Shown here: one piece after another, positions 52,297-60,680 of the stretch
Layout: every line of letters starts with the position of its first letter
How positions within the stretch are numbered: the first letter of the stretch is position 1
Source of the DNA: Ralstonia sp. UNC404CL21Col
Lineage (GTDB): Bacteria; Pseudomonadota; Gammaproteobacteria; Burkholderiales; Burkholderiaceae
Assembly (NCBI RefSeq): GCF_000620465.1
Contig: NZ_JIBE01000004.1
Location: forward strand, 806,001-870,000
Direction: 5' to 3'
Length of the DNA: 64,000 nt
Made by a program: the position numbers and the translations under genes
The notes under the pieces: model-generated
Seen by the model: the letters and a program-made list of their open reading frames with translations, nothing else
What the model was told of the DNA's origin: nothing
Database searches by the model: none

Positions 52297-53373
52297 ATGT
52301 CGATTTCCCTTCGTGCGCCCCGCACTGTGAAACTGCCTGCACCCTTTCTTTCCCTGCTCCGCCTCGTGCGCGATCCGCACCGGCGCTATCGGCACGCGCG
52401 GTACATCCATGCCACGCGCGTCGGCCTGGGCGTGCTGCTGTCCATTGCCGTCACGGCGGGCTTTGGCTGGCCGCATGGGGAGTGGGCCACCATCTCGCTG
52501 CTGATCGTCATTGCCGGTCTGCAGCACCACGGCAACATCCGCAAGCGCGCGGCGGAGCGCGCCTGGGGCACGCTCATCGGCGCGGTGGCGGGGCTGTTGA
52601 TCATCGTTCAGCAGACGTGGCTGGGGCACCTGCCGCTCACGTATGCGCTCACAGCTATGGCGTGCGGCATCTGCGCGTATCACGCCATCGGCAGGGGCGG
52701 CTATATCGCGCTGCTCGCCGCCATCACGCTCGTCATTGTGGTCGGCCATGGCGACAACAACCTGCTCGACGGCGCGTGGCGCACGCTCAACGTGCTGGTG
52801 GGGATTGCGATTGCGCTGCTGTTCTCGTTTGCGCTGCCGCTGTATGCCACGTATTCGTGGCGCTACCGGCTGGCCGATGCGCTGCGCGAATGCGCCCGGG
52901 CGTATGCCAATCTCGGCCAGGCAGGTGATGCACCGAGCGAGCGCAGCAAGCAGCTCGGCAAGCTGAATACGCTGCTGGTGCAGTTGCGCTCGCTCATGCC
53001 ATCGGTCTCGAAAGAAATTGACGTGCCGCTGGAGCGCCTGGAGAACATCCAGCGCAGCCTGCGTATCTGCATCAGCACGCTGGAGTTGCTCAACGCAACG
53101 CGCGGCGCGCCGGGCCAACCGAGCCCAGCCGCACTGCCCGCCGCCGGTGCCGGCGCCCGGCGCATTCGCGACACGCTGATCGGCATGTCGCGCGCGTTGC
53201 GCTTTGGCACGCTGGCGCGCTTGGCACGGCCGCGCGCCGCCGACTCCGCCGACGTCAGCCACGCCCCCGGCACGCCCACCGTGGAAAGCGCGCTGGCCGA
53301 CGGCTTTGCCAACGAGATCGACAACCTGCGGCGGCAACTGCTGGCGATTGCGCCGCAGTGGAATATCGGGTGA
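52297..53373 (+). CDS. FUSC-family inner membrane protein
   Basis: 358 residues from the ATG at 52297. Residues ~40-185 hold about six helices with FUSC (fusaric acid resistance/AaeB-like) features: WATISLLIVIAGLQHHGNIRKRAAERAWGTLIGAVAGLL. The C-terminal half is cytosolic and helical. It is about half the length of AaeB/YccS. It is expected to export aromatic acids or other amphipathic compounds, with unknown partner proteins. Confidence 0.85.
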   Translation: MSISLRAPRTVKLPAPFLSLLRLVRDPHRRYRHARYIHATRVGLGVLLSIAVTAGFGWPHGEWATISLLIVIAGLQHHGNIRKRAAERAWGTLIGAVAGLLIIVQQTWLGHLPLTYALTAMACGICAYHAIGRGGYIALLAAITLVIVVGHGDNNLLDGAWRTLNVLVGIAIALLFSFALPLYATYSWRYRLADALRECARAYANLGQAGDAPSERSKQLGKLNTLLVQLRSLMPSVSKEIDVPLERLENIQRSLRICISTLELLNATRGAPGQPSPAALPAAGAGARRIRDTLIGMSRALRFGTLARLARPRAADSADVSHAPGTPTVESALADGFANEIDNLRRQLLAIAPQWNIG

Positions 53374-53463
53374 AGCGCGGGCGCCTGGCGCCCCTTGCAA
53401 CGTGCCTTGGCGGCGGCCTCGACCTCCGCCAAGCACTGCGGCCTCACCTCGTCTCAACTCACA

Positions 53464-55761
53464 TCACATCGCGGCCAGCGCCGCCACCTCCGCCGCGCTC
53501 AATGCGCCCGCTTGAACGCGGAAATCCTGAATGCGGCCGTTGAACGACGGGTGCGCCCAATTGCGGCCCAGGAAGGTGACCTGATCGCCAATCTGGCGCG
53601 GCGACAGCAGCATGTCGTCGGACCTGCCCACCTCAGTGCCGTCAACGTACAGGCGGCAGGTATTGCCCTGCAGGGTGACCGCCACATGGACCCAGCGGCG
53701 AATCGGCATGGCCCACGGGGCTGCCACAACCTGCGCGTCGTTCGCTCCGGCGCCGAAGATTCCGAAGCGCAGCACGCCACTGCCGGACTGAGGGGCGATG
53801 AACATGGAGCTGAATCCATCCTGCCCCGCGAAGAACATGCAGGTGTCCCAGTGCAGTCCATTCGCGTAGGCCCAGAAAGACAGGCTGAAGTCGTCCAGGT
53901 CGCTGAACACGCCGGCGGGCAGCTGCAGGCCGGCCTTCTGACCGTCAAACACGATGGCCTTGTCGTTGCGGTGCCCGTCGCCCCAGGTTGCGCCGTCCAG
54001 CAGCGTGCCCTCCACCAAGGTCGTGGTGCCGGCGGCGGTGAGCAGCGCGCCGACCGTGCCGGTGCCGTTCGGATCATTCAGCGGCATCGACAGGCGCACC
54101 TCACCCGGCACGGCAATGCGCGCCACGTTGGAGCCGGCGCTGGGGGCGCCGCTGCCCTGGGCGGTGATCTGATAGAACCAGACGCCGTTGGGCGGTGTAT
54201 CGCTGTAGGTGAGCAGCTCGCTGGCCGAAACCGTGCCCAGTTGGGTGAACGGCCCATTGGCCTGGCTTGCGCGCTTGACCGCATACGAGGTCGCACCCAC
54301 GCTGCCCCACCACGACAACACGACGCGGTTGCCGCGCAGGTACGCCGTGAGGCCAGACGGCGGCTTCATCGGGCTGGCATAGTCGGGGCGGCGATGGACC
54401 AGCGTCGGCCACATGACGTCATCGCTGCTGCCGCCGTACTTGGGCTCGACCAACTTCACGATGCGCGAGACGTTGGGCGCCGCCAGCCCCATGCGGTTGA
54501 CGTAGTGGTTGTAGATCGGCTCCCAGGCGTTGCGGCCGTGCTGGAACGACTGGTTCACCTGCGTCCACAGGTTCGTGTGCGGCTGCGACGGATCCTGTTC
54601 ACGCGCATAGGGCATCGGGTAGGTCTTGCCGTTCTCGTCCAGCAGGTTGGAGCGCGCCACGTATTCAGCAGCGGCAAGGAAGCGGTTGTTGTGCAGGCTG
54701 TAGAGATCGTCGCCCTGGTTCCACGCCATCTCAAGGAGGTCGCCGCCCAGCGACATGCCCAGCGTCGAGTGCCCCTGGTCGCGGCCGCTCTCCTCCCACT
54801 GCCCGAAATGGCCCGGGTGCATGAAATAGACGCTGTGCACGATGGAGCCGTTGCCGAACATCTTCAGCGTGCCGCGGTTGTTGCCCGCGTAGTAGTCGCA
54901 GGCCAGGCGATAGAGATCGGGCCGGTCGCAGAACACGCCAATCGCCAGCGCACCGCACAGCGATGCCATGTCCCAGTTGGCGTGCGACCCCAGCGCCGCG
55001 TTGTTGAGACGGTTTTGCGAGATGCCGGCGAAGACGTTGAGCAGCATGTCCTGAAAGCGCTTCAGGCGCTCCGGCGCCCAGCCGGAGTAGGTACGCAGCA
55101 CCTCACCGATCTGCGCCAACTGGTGCCCTTGTATGCCGGCCAGGATGATGAAGGTGTGATCGTCATGCGCAGTGGAACCGGGCGGTACCGTGCCAACCTC
55201 CTTCAGCGTGTTGGCCCAGGCGTCCAGGAACTCTGCCGCCTTGTCGGCATAGCGGTTGTCCTGCGGGTCAGACAGCTTCCAGCGCAGTACCAGGGTCCAG
55301 GCGTGCCGGATGTCACCGTACAGCGCGTACTTGGTGCTGTCGGCCCGGTACACCGCCGGCTGCGGATTGGGCTTGGCGTTCAACGAGGCATTGGGCTCGG
55401 CGCACAGCTTGTTCCACCAGCCCGCCCACGGCTCCTGGCCTGCCTTGATGAGCGCGCGGATGCGGGTGAAGTCGTCTTCGGTGGCCAGCAGCCCCGGGTG
55501 GCGGAAGATGCCGCTCTCCGAAGCCGGCACGGGCGCCGGTGCGGGGGTGGGCGTTGCGGGTGCAGGAGCGGTCGGTGACTGCCCCCCTCCGGTCTTCTCC
55601 TGCGTCTGGCCGACCCCTGTTGCGGAGGCATCGTCCACACCCGCGCCACACCCCGGCAGCAGCGGCAACATGGGGAACAGACCCAGACCCAATGACAACG
55701 CCCGACGTATGGGATTGGGTATTTCGTTGAGCCTTGCGTGCTCGACTGACTTTTTGGACAT
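53464..55761 (-). CDS. alginate-lyase-like lipoprotein with LamG domain
   Basis: 765 residues. Probable lipoprotein signal (LFPMLPLLPGC, Cys ~38), Pro/Ala-rich linker (~60-80), then an alginate-lyase-type alpha-toroid (~85-470; HDDHTFIILAGIQGHQLAQIG, NNAALGSHANWDMASLCGALAIGVFCDR). A fibronectin-like segment (~475-560) and a LamG-type sandwich (~570-760; FSLSFWAYANG, WVHVAVTLQGNTCRLYVDGTEVG) follow. It would cleave an acidic polysaccharide outside the cell or in the periplasm. Reading frame intact. Confidence 0.85.
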   Translation of the reverse strand: MSKKSVEHARLNEIPNPIRRALSLGLGLFPMLPLLPGCGAGVDDASATGVGQTQEKTGGGQSPTAPAPATPTPAPAPVPASESGIFRHPGLLATEDDFTRIRALIKAGQEPWAGWWNKLCAEPNASLNAKPNPQPAVYRADSTKYALYGDIRHAWTLVLRWKLSDPQDNRYADKAAEFLDAWANTLKEVGTVPPGSTAHDDHTFIILAGIQGHQLAQIGEVLRTYSGWAPERLKRFQDMLLNVFAGISQNRLNNAALGSHANWDMASLCGALAIGVFCDRPDLYRLACDYYAGNNRGTLKMFGNGSIVHSVYFMHPGHFGQWEESGRDQGHSTLGMSLGGDLLEMAWNQGDDLYSLHNNRFLAAAEYVARSNLLDENGKTYPMPYAREQDPSQPHTNLWTQVNQSFQHGRNAWEPIYNHYVNRMGLAAPNVSRIVKLVEPKYGGSSDDVMWPTLVHRRPDYASPMKPPSGLTAYLRGNRVVLSWWGSVGATSYAVKRASQANGPFTQLGTVSASELLTYSDTPPNGVWFYQITAQGSGAPSAGSNVARIAVPGEVRLSMPLNDPNGTGTVGALLTAAGTTTLVEGTLLDGATWGDGHRNDKAIVFDGQKAGLQLPAGVFSDLDDFSLSFWAYANGLHWDTCMFFAGQDGFSSMFIAPQSGSGVLRFGIFGAGANDAQVVAAPWAMPIRRWVHVAVTLQGNTCRLYVDGTEVGRSDDMLLSPRQIGDQVTFLGRNWAHPSFNGRIQDFRVQAGALSAAEVAALAAM

Positions 55762-55940
55762 CTTATTGACCCGACTGTTTTTTATATGTGGCGCAACCGT
55801 AGGTCAGGCAGCGAATACGCGTCAACGCAATCGCCCAGTCGGTGAGTATTTTTGAGTCTTCGTTCGCACCTTCACCATGCAAGGAATCAGAAGCGATCAG
55901 GGCCCACCCAGCAAAAGCGAGCGCCCCCCTTGCGAGCCGT

Positions 55941-56486
55941 TCAATCCACCACTTCGGCAATCTCGTCCACGTCGAGTGTCCTGCCGAACTTGTTCTTCAA
56001 ACCCTGCCCCCATGCATGCACGTGCACGCCGGGTGTGAGGTACGACGCCAGCTCTGCGGCCGCATGGGGCGGCATGCGCAACGAGGTGCCATCGTCCAGC
56101 AACGCGCCGCGCAGTTCGCCCTTCGGCCCGAAGAGCGACAGCTTGACCTGCCCCGTGGCCTCCATCGGCCGACGCGCACTTGTGCGCTTGGCAGGCTTGT
56201 CGCCCTTGGCGGGCGGACCTTCATCAAGGATGACCTTGCCGCGCTCTGTGGTGAGCGAGATCGCGGCGATCATGTCGGCGCCGCGCGGCTTCACCCCGCG
56301 TATGCGGACCTTGTCGCCCAGCACGACATGCCGGGCCAGTTGACGCGACAAATGCGGCGGCACGTGAACCTGCCGAAGTGTGCGACCACCCAGCACAAAG
56401 CCGTCGACGTCGCCTTCAGGGTTGAGAAGGAAGTTGCGGACCGTGCCGCGGACTTCCGGAAGACTTTCAGGATCGATCCAATGCAT
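55941..56486 (-). CDS. putative OB-fold-like protein, 181 aa
   Basis: Start at the ATG 56486 with AAGGAGG eight bases upstream. Two similar beta-barrel-like halves: VRGTVRNFLLNPEGDVDGFVLGGRTLRQVHVPPHLSR… and ATGQVKLSLFGPKGELRGALLDDGTSLRMPPHAAAELA…, linked by a basic stretch KPAKRTSARR. The internal repeat is clear (G-x-V-x-x-F/L…G-x-x-R-x-x-x-P-P-H). I know similar proteins only as conserved hypotheticals. No signal peptide, so cytosolic. Confidence 0.75.
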   Translation of the reverse strand: MHWIDPESLPEVRGTVRNFLLNPEGDVDGFVLGGRTLRQVHVPPHLSRQLARHVVLGDKVRIRGVKPRGADMIAAISLTTERGKVILDEGPPAKGDKPAKRTSARRPMEATGQVKLSLFGPKGELRGALLDDGTSLRMPPHAAAELASYLTPGVHVHAWGQGLKNKFGRTLDVDEIAEVVD

Positions 56487-56817
56487 TGCGTGTCCTCCTT
56501 TGCTCGCTGTGCTTGCCATGAGAAGAGTTGAACGCGCCGCAATGAACATGCCCATGCACCGCAGCCCGCAGAGGCGTGGAGCGCTGACTGCCACCCCGCG
56601 GCGACACGCATTCCTCAATTATTCTCACCAGCGCATGCGGGGCAGAGGCACGTAGGTAGACTCGCCCGTAGCCATCTGTTCACGAGCCTCCGTGAAGAAA
56701 GTGGTCGGGGAGCCCCGGGGTTGACCACCTCGGGGCTTTTTTTCTTGTTGGGAGGTTGCGGGGCACCAGCGGCGGACCATGCTTCGCGCCACTGCCACCT
56801 TGCTGCATGCGAGCCGA
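56487..56817. other. 331-bp gap with an orphan terminator and a possible small RNA
   Basis: No plus-strand gene ends here, yet a plus-strand intrinsic terminator lies at 56711-56744, with a hairpin TTCACG/CGTGAA upstream (~56679-56696). On the minus strand a 16-codon frame (MATGESTYVPLPRMRW, ending ~56625) has GGAGG 12 bases upstream. Either a small RNA or a tiny leader peptide is possible. Confidence 0.4.
56711..56744 (+). terminator. intrinsic terminator without a plus-strand gene
   Basis: AGCCCCG (56711-56717) pairs with CGGGGCT (56731-56737), followed by seven T. Inner arms GTGGTC (56701-56706) / GACCAC (56723-56728) offer an alternative fold. Confidence 0.8.
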
Positions 56818-57843
56818 TTACTTTGGTGTGTCGCCTGCGTTGGCGTTGAGCGCAGCCAGGCCAATCGCACAGCGCGAGTCCACGCCCACCTTTCTCATGA
56901 TGTGCCCGACGTGCGTGCGCACCGTCCAGTAACTGATGTTCAACGCCAGGGCAATCTGCTTGTCTGACATGCCCTTGAGCATCAGGTGGCAGACCTCGCC
57001 TTCGCGCGCGGTCACGCCAAACCGCTGCTGGAACCACGCAGACGAGCCCACCACGCGCGCGAGCAGATGCACCCGAACGACCGGCGCGGCGTTGCCGTCC
57101 TCGGCCGGGCGTTCCACACACAACCCGAAGCCGTTCCATTGCCCGCCGCGCAACCCGTTGGCGACCGCGGCCAATTCGGCATAAAGCGCATCGCGCTCTT
57201 CACTGCTGACGCCGGCCATGATGGCGCGCGCCTTGGTGTTGGGCTGGGGTGGCGACGTGCCATCCAGCACAAACGTCGGCATATGCATCTCTGCATCAGC
57301 GCCCACGTCTTCCGCTTCCTGAACCACGCGAAGCTGCTGGGCATTCAGCAGATGCGGCTTCAAGAGGTTGAGCAGCAAGGTTTCTCGGTCGCCAAACTGC
57401 TTGTTGGGATCGCTGGTGCTGAATCGATAGTCGAGCAGCATCCCGTTGGCATCGGGCAGGCGTAGGCTGATGCCCGGATACGCCTGATGCCGGCAAAGAT
57501 AGTCGGTGAAGTACTCCGAGCGGCCCCATTCCGAGCGGGCGATCTTTCGCTCGATCACCACCGGTTCAAAGCTGTCTTGCAGCAGCTCCGCAATGCAATC
57601 GACCGCGTGGAAGTAGTGCCGATATTCCACGCGCATGCCCTGGTCCCGGCCCCACAAGGCGCTGGAATGCGGATGATGCGCACCGCCCGGCCACCAGAAC
57701 AACTGCGCCATGAGATCTACATGCAGCAGCGCCCCGAGCTTTTGGGCCAGTTCGGGGCGTTCAACAAGGCTGCGGCTCGAGGGCTCGTGAAGACGCCCCG
57801 TGATATCGAGCAGCGCGCGCAATTCTGCTGTGGAGAGATCCAT
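56818..57843 (-). CDS. LuxR-type transcriptional regulator, large
   Basis: 341 residues from the ATG at 57843. The C-terminal ~65 residues are a LuxR HTH: FGVTAREGEVCHLMLKGMSDKQIALALNISYWTVRTHVGHIMRKVGVDSR. The N-terminal ~260 residues have no recognisable autoinducer or PAS domain, though AELRALLDITGRLHEP and a helical middle are typical of a GAF-like regulator class. Divergent from a second, small LuxR-type gene with a 24-bp dyad between them. Confidence 0.88.
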   Translation of the reverse strand: MDLSTAELRALLDITGRLHEPSSRSLVERPELAQKLGALLHVDLMAQLFWWPGGAHHPHSSALWGRDQGMRVEYRHYFHAVDCIAELLQDSFEPVVIERKIARSEWGRSEYFTDYLCRHQAYPGISLRLPDANGMLLDYRFSTSDPNKQFGDRETLLLNLLKPHLLNAQQLRVVQEAEDVGADAEMHMPTFVLDGTSPPQPNTKARAIMAGVSSEERDALYAELAAVANGLRGGQWNGFGLCVERPAEDGNAAPVVRVHLLARVVGSSAWFQQRFGVTAREGEVCHLMLKGMSDKQIALALNISYWTVRTHVGHIMRKVGVDSRCAIGLAALNANAGDTPK

Positions 57844-58197
57844 CAATCGCTGGGCCGGCTTGTTGCCGGGTCTTGAGTCTGGGAATCCGTTGTGCTGATC
57901 CGGTCACGCGTGTCCGTGCAAAACCAAACCGCTCTATCGCGCTCTATCGGCATGACGGCGCGGGGCTATAGCCAATGCACTGTCATGGTGCCAAGCGTTG
58001 CGGATGTCAGGCGAAAGCAGGATTTGGCCCACCCCGCGTAGCGCAGCCGCACCGCGCTGACCATCGCTAAGGATAGCGATGGTTGCCCGCCACCCCGTTT
58101 TGCGATAGTGCGCCTGCGGAGGAATGCATGCGGCTACGAGCCGGCACCCCGCCACCTTCACTGTTGAAGTTGCATTGTGTTTTTCCGGGGGACCCAC
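57844..58197. other. 354-bp divergent promoter region between two LuxR-type genes
   Basis: Contains the 24-bp dyad at 58060-58083 and a doubled CTCTATCG (57933-57950) but no gene. Confidence 0.5.
58060..58083. promoter_or_regulatory. 24-bp perfect dyad, candidate LuxR-type operator
   Basis: ACCATCGCTA (58060-58069) and TAGCGATGGT (58074-58083) are perfect inverses around AGGA. It lies 115 bp before the small LuxR-type gene and ~217 bp before the large one. A 20-bp-plus dyad is the typical shape for a dimeric LuxR-family site. Confidence 0.6.
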
Positions 58198-58683
58198 ATG
58201 CCAGCGCCACTACTCACGTCGACCAGCCCGCCGCACTTATGCCGCCCCGGCCTTGCATCGACTGCCATGGTTGCGCGTTGGGACTCGGTTCCCTCCTCAT
58301 CGCTGGCCGTCATCTTCCTGGATACATCACTCCTCAACGACGCCACCTGGAACTGGCTGCCTTCACACCCCAAGCTGCAGCCGATGGCGCTGGAAGACGT
58401 GCAGCAGATGCTGAACGGCGCATTGCAAGGGCCTGCGCCGGCAAGCGGCATCTCAGCCAGCGCATCGCCCGCCGCCCGCGAGCCCAAGCCTCAGTCCAGG
58501 CCCCTCACCCGCCGCCAGTGCGACGTACTTCAAGAGGTGGTGTGCGGCCGGTCGAACGCCGAGATTGCGGAGCGGCTGCACATCAGCGTGGAAACCGTCA
58601 AAAGCCACATGCGCCAACTGCTCGTGCGCATGGGGGCGCGCAACCGCACTGAGCTGGCGACGATTTATCAGCGGAGTCGGTAG
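58198..58683 (+). CDS. LuxR-type HTH protein, small
   Basis: 161 residues from the ATG at 58198 (GGGGGA upstream). Residues ~95-155 are a LuxR HTH: LTRRQCDVLQEVVCGRSNAEIAERLHISVETVKSHMRQLLVRMGARNRTELATI. The N-terminal ~90 residues are short and low-complexity, without a receiver or autoinducer domain (the receiver-like WDSVPSSSLAVIFLD stretch is too short). It may bind DNA constitutively or dimerise with another regulator. Confidence 0.85.
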   Translation: MPAPLLTSTSPPHLCRPGLASTAMVARWDSVPSSSLAVIFLDTSLLNDATWNWLPSHPKLQPMALEDVQQMLNGALQGPAPASGISASASPAAREPKPQSRPLTRRQCDVLQEVVCGRSNAEIAERLHISVETVKSHMRQLLVRMGARNRTELATIYQRSR

Positions 58684-58803
58684 GGATTGCCGGACACAGC
58701 AATTGCATACGCTGCAGCACACCTGCTTGGGCCGCCGCGAGAAGGGCAGACATGCGCCATCGCCCCGAGGCCGAAGGCACCCGGGCATACACGTTTGCGG
58801 TGA

Positions 58804-58832
58804 ACAAAAAAAAACGCCCTGCACACGGGCGT
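58804..58832 (-). terminator. orphan intrinsic terminator, minus strand
   Basis: ACGCCC (58814-58819) and GGGCGT (58827-58832); on the minus strand the stem is followed by nine or more T. The nearest minus-strand gene ends 350 bp away. Confidence 0.8.
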
Positions 58833-58913
58833 GACCCTCACCCCTCAAATGAGGCGTCTTAAAACGCAGGAAACGCAAAAGTGAGGACCAATGAGCATCC
58901 TGCGTATTCACAT
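58804..58913 (-). ncRNA. candidate minus-strand small RNA
   Basis: Bounded on the 3' side by the orphan terminator. A GATAAT -10-like box ~107 bases upstream gives a possible start near 58913 but the -35 is poor. The stretch holds the hairpin CCTCATTTGAGG. Only the 3' end is well supported. Confidence 0.35.
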
Positions 58914-59030
58914 TATCGACTGACGTGGCAGAAACTGAATCACGAATAAGACGTAGCTTTGGATTAAGGCCTTCCCCAGGCCCTTGCCTCAGTTTTGCAG
59001 TCATGCCTGCACAAGGCGTGTAAACCCGCA

Positions 59031-59139
59031 TGTGCTCAGGCCAGTACATTTCGCTCCGGCGCTGGTACATTCGCTGGGGAGCCCGCGCTCCCCATTGCCT
59101 TGAAGGCGGTCCATTTCTCTCCGGACCGCCTTTATTTTT
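59031..59139 (+). ncRNA. candidate plus-strand small RNA
   Basis: TTGCAG (58995-59000) and TGTAAA (59019-59024) with 18 bases between them form a plausible promoter; transcription would start near 59031. The RNA would contain a hairpin GGGGAGC/GCTCCCC with a CCGC loop (59076-59093) and end at the terminator GGCGGTCC/GGACCGCC plus TTTATTTTT (59105-59139). Direct repeat GTACATTTCGCT / GTACATTCGCT lies in its first half. No reading frame of note. Confidence 0.5.
59105..59139 (+). terminator. intrinsic terminator of the candidate small RNA
   Basis: GGCGGTCC (59105-59112), ten-base loop, GGACCGCC (59123-59130), then TTTATTTTT. No plus-strand protein gene ends within 400 bp. Confidence 0.88.
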
Positions 59140-59181
59140 GGCATCTCGTCTATGCCGTCCGAACAAATCCGATTTATGCGG

Positions 59182-60420
59182 CTACTTGACGCGTCGCTGG
59201 GCTTCGATAATGGAAGGGCTTGTCTGTGGCGTGACGGCCGGCAACGGACCAGGGCGACCTAGCAGATAGCCTTGACCCTTGCGTACACCCAGGTCGACAA
59301 GCAGACTTTTTTGGTCCGGATCTTCAATGCCCTCTGCGATGAGGTCGCAGCGGATTTCGCTTGCAAACGTCACCATCGCCTTGACTAGCGCCCGCTTGGT
59401 GGCGTCGTGTTGGAGGTTTGTAGTCAAACGCGCGTCGAGCTTGATGAGGTCGGGTTTCAATTCAACGATGTGCCGCATCGTCGCGTAGCCGGAGCCCGCA
59501 TCATCGATGGCGATACGAACCGACTTGGTCCGCAGTGGCCGCAGCGCCGACTGCAGGTCGGGGTAGTCTTCGACCAGTGCGTGCTCCGTAATTTCGAGCA
59601 CGACGCGGTCGGCGGGAACGTTCTCGAACATGGCTTCAAGTTTGCCGGTGAGGATCGTGCCAGGAGAAGCGTTGACGGCAAGATACAAGTCTGGAAAGGT
59701 CGGCAGCGCCCGTAAGCCTTTCCGGATTGCCAGCATCTCGAGTTCGGCCCCCAACCCTGCTTCCCAGGCGTCGGAGAACCAGAGGTACGGTGGTCTGTCT
59801 TGCCCGCCTGGAAATCGGGAGAGCACCTCCAAGCCGACCAACTGCGAATCGACAAGCGACCGTATCGGCTGAAACACCACCGTGAGGTTGTCATGCTCGA
59901 TCACGCTACTGACGCGCGCGTGCTTTTCGCTCAGTTCGCGTTTCGCTTGGTGATGCCGTTCGATCTGCCGGCTGATCACCTTGGAGAACGCAGACATCAG
60001 TTCCAGGTCACGAGAGTTCAGTGAGTGGTCGGACCGGTCGCTGAAACAGCAGAACATCCCGAAAATCGAGCCATCGGCGCGCTGAACAGGCACGCTGATA
60101 TGTGCGCCGACTTGGATCGCGGGCGTGGGAGGAAGCTCCCAGCCCTGCAGCTGGGTCGCATCGTGGATCAGCCTCGGCAGCCGGCCTTCTGCGACGCGTA
60201 TGCAAAAGCTCTCTGCAAGCGGGTCCGATCTTCCAACCCGCAATGGTGAAGGTTCAACCCCGCTGTCGACATACCGGAAAACGCGCTGCCCGCCGACAAA
60301 CTCCGAGACGAACGCGAACGGCATGCCCAAATGCGTCCGGACGGTGCGGACAATTTGTGTGATCAGCTCTTCGGCTTCTGCATCTGGTGGCACGAGGCTA
60401 CCAGCAAGAAAATCCTCCAA
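59182..60420 (-). CDS. GAF-EAL c-di-GMP phosphodiesterase
   Basis: 412 residues from a TTG with GGAGG five bases upstream. Residues ~10-155 form a GAF domain (FAFVSEFVGGQRVFRYVDSG, FCIRVAEGRLPRLIHDA, VGAHISVPVQRADGSIFGMFCCF). Residues ~175-400 are an EAL domain: GLEVLSRF (Glu-Val-Leu for EAL), AVNASPGT, LEITEHALVED, IAIDDAGSGYATM, LIKLDARL, AEGIEDPDQ and GQGYLLGRP. All metal and catalytic positions appear kept despite the altered EAL. Cytosolic. Confidence 0.9.
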   Translation of the reverse strand: MEDFLAGSLVPPDAEAEELITQIVRTVRTHLGMPFAFVSEFVGGQRVFRYVDSGVEPSPLRVGRSDPLAESFCIRVAEGRLPRLIHDATQLQGWELPPTPAIQVGAHISVPVQRADGSIFGMFCCFSDRSDHSLNSRDLELMSAFSKVISRQIERHHQAKRELSEKHARVSSVIEHDNLTVVFQPIRSLVDSQLVGLEVLSRFPGGQDRPPYLWFSDAWEAGLGAELEMLAIRKGLRALPTFPDLYLAVNASPGTILTGKLEAMFENVPADRVVLEITEHALVEDYPDLQSALRPLRTKSVRIAIDDAGSGYATMRHIVELKPDLIKLDARLTTNLQHDATKRALVKAMVTFASEIRCDLIAEGIEDPDQKSLLVDLGVRKGQGYLLGRPGPLPAVTPQTSPSIIEAQRRVK

Positions 60421-60680
60421 TTTCTCCTCCTGGCGGACTGGGCGCCTCTCTCCGTAATACCCCGAGCATTTGACGCCGCTATTTCCTCATGGAAAGTATG
60501 AGTCGCAATTTCTTCTCCCGCAAAAAAAACATACCGAATGTGATTAATAGGATGCCCACTTTCGCCGCCTAGGGATTTCCACTTATCTGCCTGGGCAAAT
60601 CCGTGTCGATATGTATATGGACGGTGCCGTTTTGAAACGTGACTCCGCATAGACATGGTGGATTTATCGCGGCGGTGAGC

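Larger units (their letters stand above)
58684..59181. other. 498-bp gap with two orphan terminators of opposite strand
   Basis: No convincing protein gene. It contains a minus-strand terminator (58804-58832), the perfect palindrome CCTCAAATGAGG (near 58846) and a plus-strand terminator (59105-59139), each without a protein gene to serve, pointing to small RNAs on both strands. Confidence 0.6.
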
